The position numbers and the translations under genes were made by a program. A stretch of DNA of 30,357 nucleotides from positions 1 to 30,357 of the forward strand of contig DDAM01000050.1 in assembly GCA_002332905.1 (NCBI GenBank). The letters run 5' to 3'. Source of the stretch: Firmicutes bacterium UBA2058. Lineage in GTDB: Bacteria > Bacillota > Clostridia > Tissierellales > Sedimentibacteraceae. The notes beneath the pieces were generated by a model that had not been told where the DNA came from, did no database searches, and worked only from the letters and a program-made list of their open reading frames with translations. Positions 21,297-28,799 of the stretch are shown here, in pieces. Each line of letters opens with the position of its first letter. Within the stretch, counting starts at the first letter, position 1.

Positions 21297-23255
21297 ATGA
21301 ATAAAACTGTAGGTGTTGTAGCGCATGTTGATGCTGGCAAAACAACATTAATTGAACAACTACTTTACAACACTAATGCGATAAGCATTGCAGGGAGAGT
21401 AGATAAGCAAAATACTTTTTTGGACTATCACAGCATTGAAAAAAAGCGTGGAATTACTGTTTTTTCAGAACAAGCAATTATACAATATAAAGGCTCTGTT
21501 ATACATTTGGTGGATACCCCTGGACATACAGATTTTTCTTCAGAAATGGAACGTTCTTTAAGAATCCTTGATTGCTGTATTGTTGTTATTTCTGCCTCAA
21601 GCGGAACACAAGCTCATACAGAAACTTTATGGAAATTGCTAAGAAAATATAATATACCTACAATTTTCTTTATAAACAAGTTAGACATATTAGACTCAGA
21701 TTTTAATAAGGTGATAGAAAATATAAATACTTTTTTTACTAATGATACCTTAATTATGTCAAAGCCTAATTATATTGACAATAATTTTAAAGGTATAACA
21801 AGTTTATTTAACGACAATCATTTCTCCACTGAAATTATTGAAAAAGTAGCAGAGTATAATGATGATATACTTAATAAATATTTAAATGAAGCAAATATAC
21901 ATTATGATGAAATTAATAAGTCCATATCAAATTTAACTATTTCATGCAATATTTTTCCTGTTCTATGTGGCTCAACCTTAAAAAATATAGGAATTTCTTC
22001 ACTGCTTGATACAATAGATAAAGTTATTAAAACAAATTATAATATTGAAGATGATTTTAAGGGTTATGTATATAAAATTAGACATGATGAAAACATGCAT
22101 AAACTTTCATTTATTAAGGTATTATCTGGTTCGATAATTGTTAAAGATACACTTACACATAACCAAGTTGACGAACCTATTGAAGAAAAAATTAATCAAA
22201 TACGCATTTATAATGGAAATAGTTATACAACAGTACCATGCTTAAATGCTGGCGAATATGGTGCAGTGCTTGGGTTAAACAGCTCATATATATCTGAATG
22301 TTTTGGTAATGAAAGCACATATGAAGATATATTAACTCCTGCACTTAGATCAAAGGTCACATTTGACACAAAATATAACTATAAAGAAATTTTAAAAATA
22401 TTTGAAATATTAACACAAGAGGATCCATCCTTAAATGTTTCTTGGATAAGCGAGCTAAACGAAATACACATAAATATCATGGGATACATACAACTAGAAG
22501 TTTTGCAGCACGAGGTAAAAGAACGCTTTAATGTAGATGTAAATTTTGATAAGCCTGAAGTTGTTTATTTAGAAACTATAAAAGAATCAACTATAGGGAT
22601 GGGGCATTTTGAGCCATATAAACATTATGCAGAGGTTACATTAAGGATTTCACCTGCAAACAGGGGTCAAGGCATATCATTCAAATCAGAATTAAGTGTA
22701 GATATTTTACAGCTAAGATGGCAAAGAATGATTGAGAAATTAATTATACCAGCATGTAATAGAGGGATATTAACTGGTTCAAAATTAACAGATATAAAAA
22801 TAGAGCTAATAGACGGAAAATCTCATGTAAAGCATACAAGCGGTGGGGACTTTAAAGAAGCAACATATAGAGCAGTTAGAAAAGCAATAGAACAGGTTGA
22901 TAGTGTTCTTCTAGAACCATATTACAGTTTTAGTATAACTGTATCTAATGAACTCAGTGGAAGAATAATGACTGATATAACTAAAATGTATGGAACCTTT
23001 GATGCACCAACCTCAATCGGAGAAAGTAGTACAATAGTTGGGAGAGTTCCTGTATCAACATTTATTGAATATCCAAGCGTATTAGCTAGCTTTACAAAGG
23101 GTAAAGGGCTTATTAGCTTTAATTTAGATGGATATGATATTTGTCATAACCCAGAGGAGATTATAGAAAAAATAGGATATGACAGTAAAAGTGATAAAGA
23201 ACATACCTCTCATTCTATCTATGTATCACATGGTAAGACATTTTCAGTTGAATAA
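21297..23255 (+). CDS. Tet(M)-like translation-factor GTPase (ribosomal-protection-type)
   Basis: The 652-residue protein is homologous to EF-G and to tetracycline ribosomal protection proteins of similar length. G1 is AHVDAGKTT, switch I ends in KKRGIT, G3 is DTPGHTDF, G4 is NKLD, and SGS/CGS-type G5 follows. Domains II to V continue to the C terminus, including the EPYYSFSITV block that matches domain V of Tet proteins. It should bind the ribosome and hydrolyse GTP in the cytoplasm. It diverges considerably from Tet(M) and lacks its basic C-terminal tail, so tetracycline resistance is not assured; other drugs or stalled-ribosome rescue are possible. The start follows AAGGAGAATTACT. It is monocistronic, behind a double-palindrome promoter and before a strong terminator. 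Confidence 0.88.
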   Translation: MNKTVGVVAHVDAGKTTLIEQLLYNTNAISIAGRVDKQNTFLDYHSIEKKRGITVFSEQAIIQYKGSVIHLVDTPGHTDFSSEMERSLRILDCCIVVISASSGTQAHTETLWKLLRKYNIPTIFFINKLDILDSDFNKVIENINTFFTNDTLIMSKPNYIDNNFKGITSLFNDNHFSTEIIEKVAEYNDDILNKYLNEANIHYDEINKSISNLTISCNIFPVLCGSTLKNIGISSLLDTIDKVIKTNYNIEDDFKGYVYKIRHDENMHKLSFIKVLSGSIIVKDTLTHNQVDEPIEEKINQIRIYNGNSYTTVPCLNAGEYGAVLGLNSSYISECFGNESTYEDILTPALRSKVTFDTKYNYKEILKIFEILTQEDPSLNVSWISELNEIHINIMGYIQLEVLQHEVKERFNVDVNFDKPEVVYLETIKESTIGMGHFEPYKHYAEVTLRISPANRGQGISFKSELSVDILQLRWQRMIEKLIIPACNRGILTGSKLTDIKIELIDGKSHVKHTSGGDFKEATYRAVRKAIEQVDSVLLEPYYSFSITVSNELSGRIMTDITKMYGTFDAPTSIGESSTIVGRVPVSTFIEYPSVLASFTKGKGLISFNLDGYDICHNPEEIIEKIGYDSKSDKEHTSHSIYVSHGKTFSVE

Positions 23256-23259
23256 GAAA

Positions 23260-23294
23260 AAATAGACAATTGTCCATTTGACAATTGTCTATTT
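23260..23294. terminator. Bidirectional terminator between the GTPase gene and htpG
   Basis: AAATAGACAATTGTC (23260-23274) pairs perfectly with GACAATTGTCTATTT (23280-23294) around a 5-nt loop. T-runs follow on the plus strand (TTTTTTT) and on the minus strand (TTTTTTCTTATT). Confidence 0.93.
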
Positions 23295-23296
23295 TT

Positions 23297-25186
23297 TTAT
23301 ATCATTAGCTCACATACCGCATTTGAATACGCTACAGGATCTTCTATTGATAACCCTTCTATTAATAAGGCTTGTGAATATAAAATTTGTGCGTAACTTT
23401 TTAGTTTTTCTTTATCTGTATCCACCATATTTACCAGCTTATTAAATATAGGATGATTTGCATTTATTTCAAGAACTTTTTGTGCTTTAATTTTTTGATC
23501 ATTTGGCATCTGATTTAATACCTTTTCCATCTCTATAGAGATTTCTCCATCTACTGACAAGCACACTGGATGGCTTTTAAGTCTTGTTGATAACCTTACC
23601 TCTTTTACCTTTCCATCAAGAGAATCTTTAAGTAAGGTGAATAATTCTTTGTTATCTTCAGATTTTTTAGCAATTTCTTTCTTTTCTTCTTCACTCTCTA
23701 AGCCTAAATCACCCTCTGAAATTGATTTAAACTCTTTTTCCTTGTAGTTCATCAATATCCTAATAGCAAACTCATCTACGTCATCAGTTAAATATAATAC
23801 TTCATACTCTTTGTCTTTTAATAATTCAATTTGTGGAAGTTGTTCAATCTTAGCTATGCTTTCACCGCTTACATAATAAATATATTTTTGCTCTTCTTTC
23901 ATGCGTGATACATATTCTTCTAGAGTAACAAGCTTATTTTCACTAGATGAATGGAACATTATTAAATCTTGCAATAATTCCTTATTCATACCAAAATTGC
24001 TATATAGACCATATTTAATCTGCAATCCAAAGTTTTTAAAGAATTTTTCATAATTATCTCTATCATTTTTTTGCATTGACATTAATTCAGATTTAATTTT
24101 CTTTTCTAAGTTAGTCGAAATAATCTTTAATTGTCTATCATGTTGTAGCATTTCTCTTGATATGTTAAGTGATAAATCCTGAGAGTCTACTAAACCTCTA
24201 ACAAAGCTAAAATGGTCAGGTAGTAAATCTGAGCACTTGTCCATTATCAAAACGCCATTAGAATATAATTGTAATCCTTTTTCGTATTCTTTCGTATAGT
24301 AATTATATGGTGCTTTTGAAGGTATAAATAGCATCATATTATAAGTAGCTGTTCCTTCAACACTGCTGTGAATAACCTTTAGTGGATTCTCATAATCGTA
24401 GAACTTTTCTTTGTAAAAGTTATTATAGTCATCTTCTGTTAATTGACTACTACTTTTTCTCCAAATTGGAACCATACTATTTAATATTTCATTTTCTATA
24501 TAGCTTTCATATTCACCGTCTTCGCCGTCTTCGCCGTCCTTTGGTCTATGTTTTTCAACATCCATTTTTATTGGATAACGAATATAGTCAGAATATTTCT
24601 TAACTATTGATTTTATCTTGTATTCATCTAAGTATTCATCATAATTATCGTCTTCTGTATTATCTTTTAAGTACAATATAATTTCTGTTCCATTTGTATC
24701 TTTTTTACATTCTGAAACAGTATAACCTTCGGCACCCTCTGATTCCCAGCAATAAGCTACATCACCGCCATAAGGCTTTGAGATAACTTTTACATTTTTA
24801 CTTACCATAAATGCTGAGTAAAATCCTACTCCAAATTGTCCAATTATTTCTATGTCGTCTCTTTTTTCATTTTCTTGTTTAAAAGCTAAAGAACCGCTTC
24901 TTGCTATTGTTCCAAGATTGTTTTCTAGCTCGTCCATATTCATACCACAACCGCTATCGCTAATCGTTATAGTTCTGTCATTCTTATTGAGTTTAATATT
25001 TATAGCAAGTGAGTCTCTGTTAAGCCCAGTGTTGCCATCCTTTAATGCATTATAATATAGCTTATCAGTTGCATCGCTTGCATTTGATATAAGCTCTCTA
25101 AGGAAAATTTCGTTGTGTGTATAGATAGAATTAATCATTAGGTCTAAGATTCTTTTAGACTCTGCTTTAAACGCTTTCTTTTTCAT
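23297..25186 (-). CDS. htpG: Molecular chaperone HtpG (bacterial Hsp90)
   Basis: The 629-residue protein has full Hsp90 length: N-terminal GHKL ATPase, middle domain and dimerisation domain. ATP-binding segments are LRELISNASDA, SDSGCGMNMDEL, GTIARSG and IGQFGVGFYSAFMV. The middle domain contains GVLIMDKCSDLLPDHFSFVRG and the catalytic-arginine segment LNISREMLQHD. It refolds client proteins in the cytoplasm. Between the N-terminal and middle domains a short acidic DGEDGEDGE micro-repeat, encoded by three 9-nt units, occupies the charged-linker position. ATG 25186 is preceded by AGAGGTGCAAG. A consensus promoter and a perfect CIRCE operator lie upstream, so HrcA repression is expected; in B. 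subtilis htpG is not CIRCE-controlled. Confidence 0.98.
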   Translation of the reverse strand: MKKKAFKAESKRILDLMINSIYTHNEIFLRELISNASDATDKLYYNALKDGNTGLNRDSLAINIKLNKNDRTITISDSGCGMNMDELENNLGTIARSGSLAFKQENEKRDDIEIIGQFGVGFYSAFMVSKNVKVISKPYGGDVAYCWESEGAEGYTVSECKKDTNGTEIILYLKDNTEDDNYDEYLDEYKIKSIVKKYSDYIRYPIKMDVEKHRPKDGEDGEDGEYESYIENEILNSMVPIWRKSSSQLTEDDYNNFYKEKFYDYENPLKVIHSSVEGTATYNMMLFIPSKAPYNYYTKEYEKGLQLYSNGVLIMDKCSDLLPDHFSFVRGLVDSQDLSLNISREMLQHDRQLKIISTNLEKKIKSELMSMQKNDRDNYEKFFKNFGLQIKYGLYSNFGMNKELLQDLIMFHSSSENKLVTLEEYVSRMKEEQKYIYYVSGESIAKIEQLPQIELLKDKEYEVLYLTDDVDEFAIRILMNYKEKEFKSISEGDLGLESEEEKKEIAKKSEDNKELFTLLKDSLDGKVKEVRLSTRLKSHPVCLSVDGEISIEMEKVLNQMPNDQKIKAQKVLEINANHPIFNKLVNMVDTDKEKLKSYAQILYSQALLIEGLSIEDPVAYSNAVCELMI

Positions 25187-25222
25187 AATATATCTTGCAC
25201 CTCTTTAAATATTATTGTGTTG

Positions 25223-25249
25223 TTAGCACTCTTATTTAACGAGTGCTAA
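25223..25249 (-). promoter_or_regulatory. CIRCE operator (HrcA binding site) of htpG
   Basis: TTAGCACTC (25223-25231), a 9-nt spacer and GAGTGCTAA (25241-25249) match the CIRCE consensus without mismatch. It lies just downstream of the -10, across the transcription start, where HrcA would block transcription until heat shock. Confidence 0.95.
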
Positions 25250-25258
25250 TATATTTAT

Positions 25259-25287
25259 ATAATAATACTAATTCATACAAAAATCAA
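25259..25287 (-). promoter_or_regulatory. htpG promoter
   Basis: On the minus strand TTGATT (25287-25282) and TATTAT (25264-25259) are 17 nt apart. The CIRCE operator starts 10 nt beyond the -10. Confidence 0.7.
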
Positions 25288-25313
25288 GAGAAAAAATAAT
25301 AATTTAGTTTATT

Positions 25314-25557
25314 AAGCTTAGTAGGTACTTTATTACTTCGGCATACTCTTCTGCGAGTTTAGAGTATGCAAAAAATATAAAAAAAGTTTCTGTCTCCGCA
25401 GTAAGATTTACCTTGATTTTTGTAAGGATGGTAAATCTCACTGAAGTCGCATAAACTTTTTTTATATTTCTTGCCTAAACAGCACCGATAATAAAAGAAA
25501 AATAAAGAGATTTTTCTTTTATTTTCTACTGTATTGGCATGTTATTCTACTAAGCTT
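25314..25557 (-). repeat. Structured ~245-nt non-coding unit, left copy (minus orientation)
   Basis: Bounded by AAGCTTAGTAG and its inverse CTACTAAGCTT, the unit read on the minus strand contains an A-rich hairpin (AATAAAAGAAAAAT at 25490-25503 with 25510-25523) and a 93-nt long hairpin (25375-25467). The long hairpin has outer stem ATAAAAAAAGTTT/AAACTTTTTTTAT, an internal loop of GACTT against GGAGACAG, middle stem CAGT/ACTG and inner stem GATTTACC/GGTAAATC. A further GCATACTC/GAGTATGC hairpin is found only in this copy. It is homologous over its length to the right copy in opposite orientation. No ORF of note lies within. Confidence 0.85.
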
Positions 25558-25579
25558 TTACGACTCCCAGCCCACTAGA

Positions 25580-25825
25580 AAGCTTAGTAAACAGCTCTGC
25601 CAAAAACAAAGATAATCAAAGAAAAATCCCCTTTATTTTTCTTTGATTATCGGTTGCTATGAGTAGCGAAGTAGATAAAAAATGTTTATGTGACTTAATG
25701 AAGATTTCCCTACCGTACAAAATTGTGGGAAATCGAATTACGGAAACAGAAACATTTTTTATCTGCTTTGCTTCCCTTAGATTCGTGACAAAAGTACATC
25801 GAAGTAATAATATGTCTACTAAGTT
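25580..25825 (+). repeat. Structured ~245-nt non-coding unit, right copy (plus orientation)
   Basis: Bounded by AAGCTTAGTAA and CTACTAAGTT, it reads on the plus strand in the same order as the left copy. It has an A-rich hairpin of 17 bp (25611-25627 with 25635-25651), a small GCTA/TAGC hairpin, then the long hairpin 25674-25763. That hairpin has outer stem GATAAAAAATGTTT with AAACATTTTTTATC, loop GACTT against GGAAACAG, middle stem TAAT/ATTA and inner stem GATTTCCC/GGGAAATC. At five paired positions both arms differ from the left copy and pairing is kept. It ends 19 nt beyond the mrp stop. The two copies are 22 nt apart. Confidence 0.85.
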
Positions 25826-25843
25826 ATTAAGTTAAATTCCTAT

Positions 25844-27106
25844 TTAATGGATTCCTCCGCATTGACATTGATGACCTTCTTCGTGGTCGTGGTGAGAGCA
25901 GCCAGCTTCTTTTGTTTCTAATTTTCCTTGAATTAGTTTTTCTACAACTTCGTCAATATTTCCTTGTGGTCCTACAAATACCTTCATATCTTTTGCAACT
26001 AAAGCATCATATGCTCCTTGCCCCATTCCTCCACAGATTACAACGTTAACTCCATGTTCTTTTAAAAATGGTGGTAATTTGCTATGTCCATGCTCTTTTG
26101 TATCTAACGTTTGTTTATTAACAACCTTACTGTTTTCTATATCAAATATAGTGTATTCCTGGCATTTTCCAAAATGTCCTGCCACCATATCATTTTGTGT
26201 TGCTACAGCAATTTTCATAGTTTCAACTCCTTCTTTAACAGTGTGATATGAAGATTTCTCACTTTCACATTCTATTTTTAAATTTTCTATATCCTTTGCA
26301 GCATTCTCTAAATAATTGCATGCCATACCTTCAATCTTACCTTCATCACATAATCTAGCTATATCAGCATCTAATGGCATTTTACCTAAAACAGGTATAT
26401 TTAGCTCCTTCGCAAATTCTTCAATCTTACTATCACCATATATTTTTATTTCTTTACCACAGTCAGGGCATTTTACATAACTCATATTTTCAACTATGCC
26501 AATAACCGGTATATTCATTTTTTCTGCCATATTATACGCTTTTTTAACTATCAGAGAAACTAATCCTTGAGGAGAAGTTACTACTACAACTCCATCAAGT
26601 GGAATTGATTGAAATACTGTAAGTGTTACATCTCCAGTTCCAGGAGGCATATCAACGAACAAATAATCTAATTCTCCCCAAAATACATCAGTCCAAAATT
26701 GCTTAACAACACCTGCAATTATTGGACCTCTCCATATTACTGGATCATCTTCATTATCAAGTAGCGCATTGATAGACATAATTTTCATGCCATTTTTTGA
26801 TTCTACTGGTATTATACCAAGTGATTCATCATTCTTAGCCTTTTCTTTAATTCCAAATACCTTTGGTATAGATGGACCTGTAATATCAGAGTCTAAAATT
26901 CCAACCTTATATCCAAGTCTTTGCATGTGAACAGCTAGCATAGATGTTACAGATGACTTACCTACTCCACCCTTGCCGCTCATAACTCCTATAACATGCT
27001 TTATTGAGCTAAATTGATTTAAAGGTTCTATAAAATCTAGGTTCCTGCCGAGTTGAGTTGAACATTTTTCTATACAAGAATTACAATTATGATTACAATT
27101 ACTCAT
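25844..27106 (-). CDS. Mrp/NBP35-family Fe-S carrier ATPase fused to a NifX/NifB-type domain
   Basis: The 420-residue fusion has three parts. The N terminus is cysteine-rich (CNHNCNSCIEKC, residues 4-15). The Mrp ATPase follows, with deviant Walker A SGKGGVGKS (43-51), the MPPGTGDV segment, and the cluster-binding pair CPDCG (about 212). From Met297 there is a dinitrogenase iron-molybdenum cofactor domain (PF02579-like) starting MKIAVATQNDMVAGHFGKC and including GGMGQGA. The tail is Cys/His-rich: CSHHDHEEGHQCQCGG. It should bind and transfer Fe-S clusters in the cytoplasm. A perfect AAGGAG at 26232-26227 lies 8 nt before the codon for Met297, so the last domain could also be made separately. 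ATG 27106 follows GGAGGAAAAT. DUF134 lies upstream in the same operon. Confidence 0.93.
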   Translation of the reverse strand: MSNCNHNCNSCIEKCSTQLGRNLDFIEPLNQFSSIKHVIGVMSGKGGVGKSSVTSMLAVHMQRLGYKVGILDSDITGPSIPKVFGIKEKAKNDESLGIIPVESKNGMKIMSINALLDNEDDPVIWRGPIIAGVVKQFWTDVFWGELDYLFVDMPPGTGDVTLTVFQSIPLDGVVVVTSPQGLVSLIVKKAYNMAEKMNIPVIGIVENMSYVKCPDCGKEIKIYGDSKIEEFAKELNIPVLGKMPLDADIARLCDEGKIEGMACNYLENAAKDIENLKIECESEKSSYHTVKEGVETMKIAVATQNDMVAGHFGKCQEYTIFDIENSKVVNKQTLDTKEHGHSKLPPFLKEHGVNVVICGGMGQGAYDALVAKDMKVFVGPQGNIDEVVEKLIQGKLETKEAGCSHHDHEEGHQCQCGGIH

Positions 27107-27119
27107 ATTTTCCTCCATT

Positions 27120-27136
27120 ACGCCGTTTTACGGCAT
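27120..27136 (-). repeat. Recurring leader hairpin B, copy 6 (before the mrp fusion)
   Basis: On the minus strand ATGCCGT (27136-27130) pairs with ACGGCGT (27126-27120) around AAA, with one T-G pair. AAT and GGAGG follow, the same geometry as at the other sites. This copy lies between two genes of an operon and has no hairpin A. Confidence 0.7.
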
Positions 27137-27150
27137 CAATTTTAAATGAT

Positions 27151-27513
27151 TTATTGGTTGCAATGTGAACACATACCGCCTTTTCCACATATACATCCCA
27201 TATTTTTATATTTACAGCAGTTTGAATTGTGTATTAATTCATAATCTCCGCCTTCAATGCGAATGATTTTTCCATTTACAATCGCATCTGCTGTTTTATA
27301 CCTAGCTAAATTTAATATTCTTTGAAATGTTCCTCTAGAAATATTCATGTTTTTTGCTGCATCATCTTGCTCTAACATATAAATATCAGACAATCTTAAT
27401 GCTTCTATTTCTTCAATAATCAAAACAACTTCTTCATTGCTTTTTTCTTTTGGTAAAAAGCAATTATTTGTAGGAATAAATCCTACCCTTCTACACTTTC
27501 TTGGTCTAGGCAT
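27151..27513 (-). CDS. DUF134 family putative DNA-binding protein
   Basis: The 120-residue protein matches the DUF134 family: MPRPRKCRRVGFIPTNNCFLP at the start, the EEVVLIIEEIEALRLSDI segment, then a helix-turn-helix DAAKNMNISRGTFQRILNLAR like sigma region 4. The C terminus carries a cysteine cluster, CCKYKNMGCICGKGGMCSHC, that could bind iron or a cluster. It is probably a transcription regulator that senses metal or Fe-S status, judged from its pairing with an Mrp-type carrier. ATG 27513 follows AGGAGTGATACA; a longer start at 27546 would include the operator palindrome. The 16-bp palindrome just after its own promoter suggests autoregulation. Confidence 0.88.
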   Translation of the reverse strand: MPRPRKCRRVGFIPTNNCFLPKEKSNEEVVLIIEEIEALRLSDIYMLEQDDAAKNMNISRGTFQRILNLARYKTADAIVNGKIIRIEGGDYELIHNSNCCKYKNMGCICGKGGMCSHCNQ

Positions 27514-27532
27514 TGTATCACTCCTAAGTATT

Positions 27533-27579
27533 ATGTGCATATGCACATTTAATATAATCCCTTTTTATTAATTTGTCAA
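27533..27579 (-). promoter_or_regulatory. Promoter and palindromic operator of the DUF134-mrp operon
   Basis: TTGACA (27579-27574) and TATATT (27556-27551), 17 nt apart, form a strong promoter. ATGTGCATATGCACAT (27548-27533), a perfect 16-bp palindrome, starts 2 nt beyond the -10 and covers the transcription start, a classical repressor position. Confidence 0.8.
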
Positions 27580-27614
27580 GAGGGTTTATAAAATATATCA
27601 AAAGTGTAAAATAA

Positions 27615-27643
27615 TTGACATTTTAGCATTTGTGGTATATATT
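27615..27643 (+). promoter_or_regulatory. Promoter of the HD-GYP gene
   Basis: TTGACA (27615-27620) and TATATT (27638-27643) are 17 nt apart, divergent from the DUF134 promoter. The coding start at 27681 is about 30 nt beyond the predicted transcription start. Confidence 0.75.
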
Positions 27644-27680
27644 TATAATGTGTATTACTACATTATAATTTGGAGGAAGT

Positions 27681-28751
27681 ATGATTTTTATTCCTATTAA
27701 TGATATTCATGAAGGTATGATTTTAGCTAAAGATGTTAAAATTTATAACCATGAAAGTAATGATGTTGATTTACTAAAAGAAGGTCTCAGACTATCGAAT
27801 TCTAATATAAATAGATTAAAAAAGTTTGGAAATGTGGGACTATACATATATGACGGGACCGATAATAACGAAGGACCAATACAAATAATAGATAATGCAC
27901 TGAAAACTGAAGCCATAAATGAACTTGAAAAATTGTTCTCTAGTGTTGACAAAAATCCCAAAAGAGTGGATGATAATGCTTTATATAGTGTTAATAATGT
28001 ATCTACTAAAATAGTTGATAATATATTGCATAATAAAAAGTATATGGTTAATATCATAGATTTAAAAATGTATGATGATTATACATATCACCATTCATTA
28101 AGCGTTGCAGTTTTAGCAACAGCTATAGGGTTATCATTAGAATTGGATGACAAATCTATATATGAACTAAGCTTATGCGCAATATTACACGATATAGGAA
28201 AAACTGAAGTTCCCCATGATTTAATTACTAAACCTTCAAAATTAACAATGGATGAATTTAACATAATAAAAACTCACCCTATAAAAGGTGGTAAATACAT
28301 AATTAAAAATAATTTAATTACTGAAAGTATATATAATGGAATTGTATGTCACCACGAAAAGTATGATGGTACAGGGTATCCGTATGGTATCAAAGGAAAA
28401 GAAATTCCTTTGTATGGAAGAATAATTGCAATAGCAGATGTTTATGATGCATTAACATCAAGCAGACCTTATAGGAAACCAGCATCGCCTTCAGAAGCTA
28501 TTGAATACATAATGGGTGGAAATGAAATAATGTTTGACCCGGATATAGTTAAAGCGTTTTTAAGAAAAATTGCGCCATACCCAGTTAATGATTGTGTAAA
28601 ACTAAGCAATGGAAAGATTGGCATTGTGACAAAGGTTTTTTCAGAAAATCCACTAAGACCAGAAGTAAAAATTATTGGTGATGATGAAAAATATTACAAT
28701 CTATACGAAAACCAAAATTTATATAATATAGTAATCTTGCAATCCTTGTAA
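27681..28751 (+). CDS. HD-GYP domain protein, probable cyclic-di-GMP phosphodiesterase
   Basis: The 356-residue protein has an N-terminal DUF3391-like region (MIFIPINDIHEGMILAKDV and the following strands) and a C-terminal HD-GYP domain. The metal-binding HD is in LHDIGKTEVP (about residues 170-180) and the GYP signature is HHEKYDGTGYPYG (about 222-234), followed by IIAIADVYDALTSSRPYR. All core residues are intact, so it should hydrolyse c-di-GMP in the cytoplasm. No membrane segment or sensory input domain is visible, so the signal is unknown. About 70 residues after the HD-GYP core form a small beta-rich tail. GGAGGAAGT precedes ATG 27681. A zinc-ribbon gene follows 48 nt downstream. Confidence 0.93.
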   Translation: MIFIPINDIHEGMILAKDVKIYNHESNDVDLLKEGLRLSNSNINRLKKFGNVGLYIYDGTDNNEGPIQIIDNALKTEAINELEKLFSSVDKNPKRVDDNALYSVNNVSTKIVDNILHNKKYMVNIIDLKMYDDYTYHHSLSVAVLATAIGLSLELDDKSIYELSLCAILHDIGKTEVPHDLITKPSKLTMDEFNIIKTHPIKGGKYIIKNNLITESIYNGIVCHHEKYDGTGYPYGIKGKEIPLYGRIIAIADVYDALTSSRPYRKPASPSEAIEYIMGGNEIMFDPDIVKAFLRKIAPYPVNDCVKLSNGKIGIVTKVFSENPLRPEVKIIGDDEKYYNLYENQNLYNIVILQSL

Positions 28752-28799
28752 AAATAACAAAAGGACAAAATTTTATACAATAGGAGGCATGGACATAAA

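Noticed and set aside
24525..24545. Repeat CGTCTTCGC inside htpG as a mobile or frameshift signature
   Set aside because: It is a 9-nt in-frame expansion encoding Asp-Gly-Glu at the variable charged linker of Hsp90; the gene is intact.
25314..25825. Group II intron or IS remnant in the htpG-mrp intergenic region
   Set aside because: No reverse transcriptase or transposase fragment and no domain V-like hairpin were seen; the element is explained by two inverted structured units.
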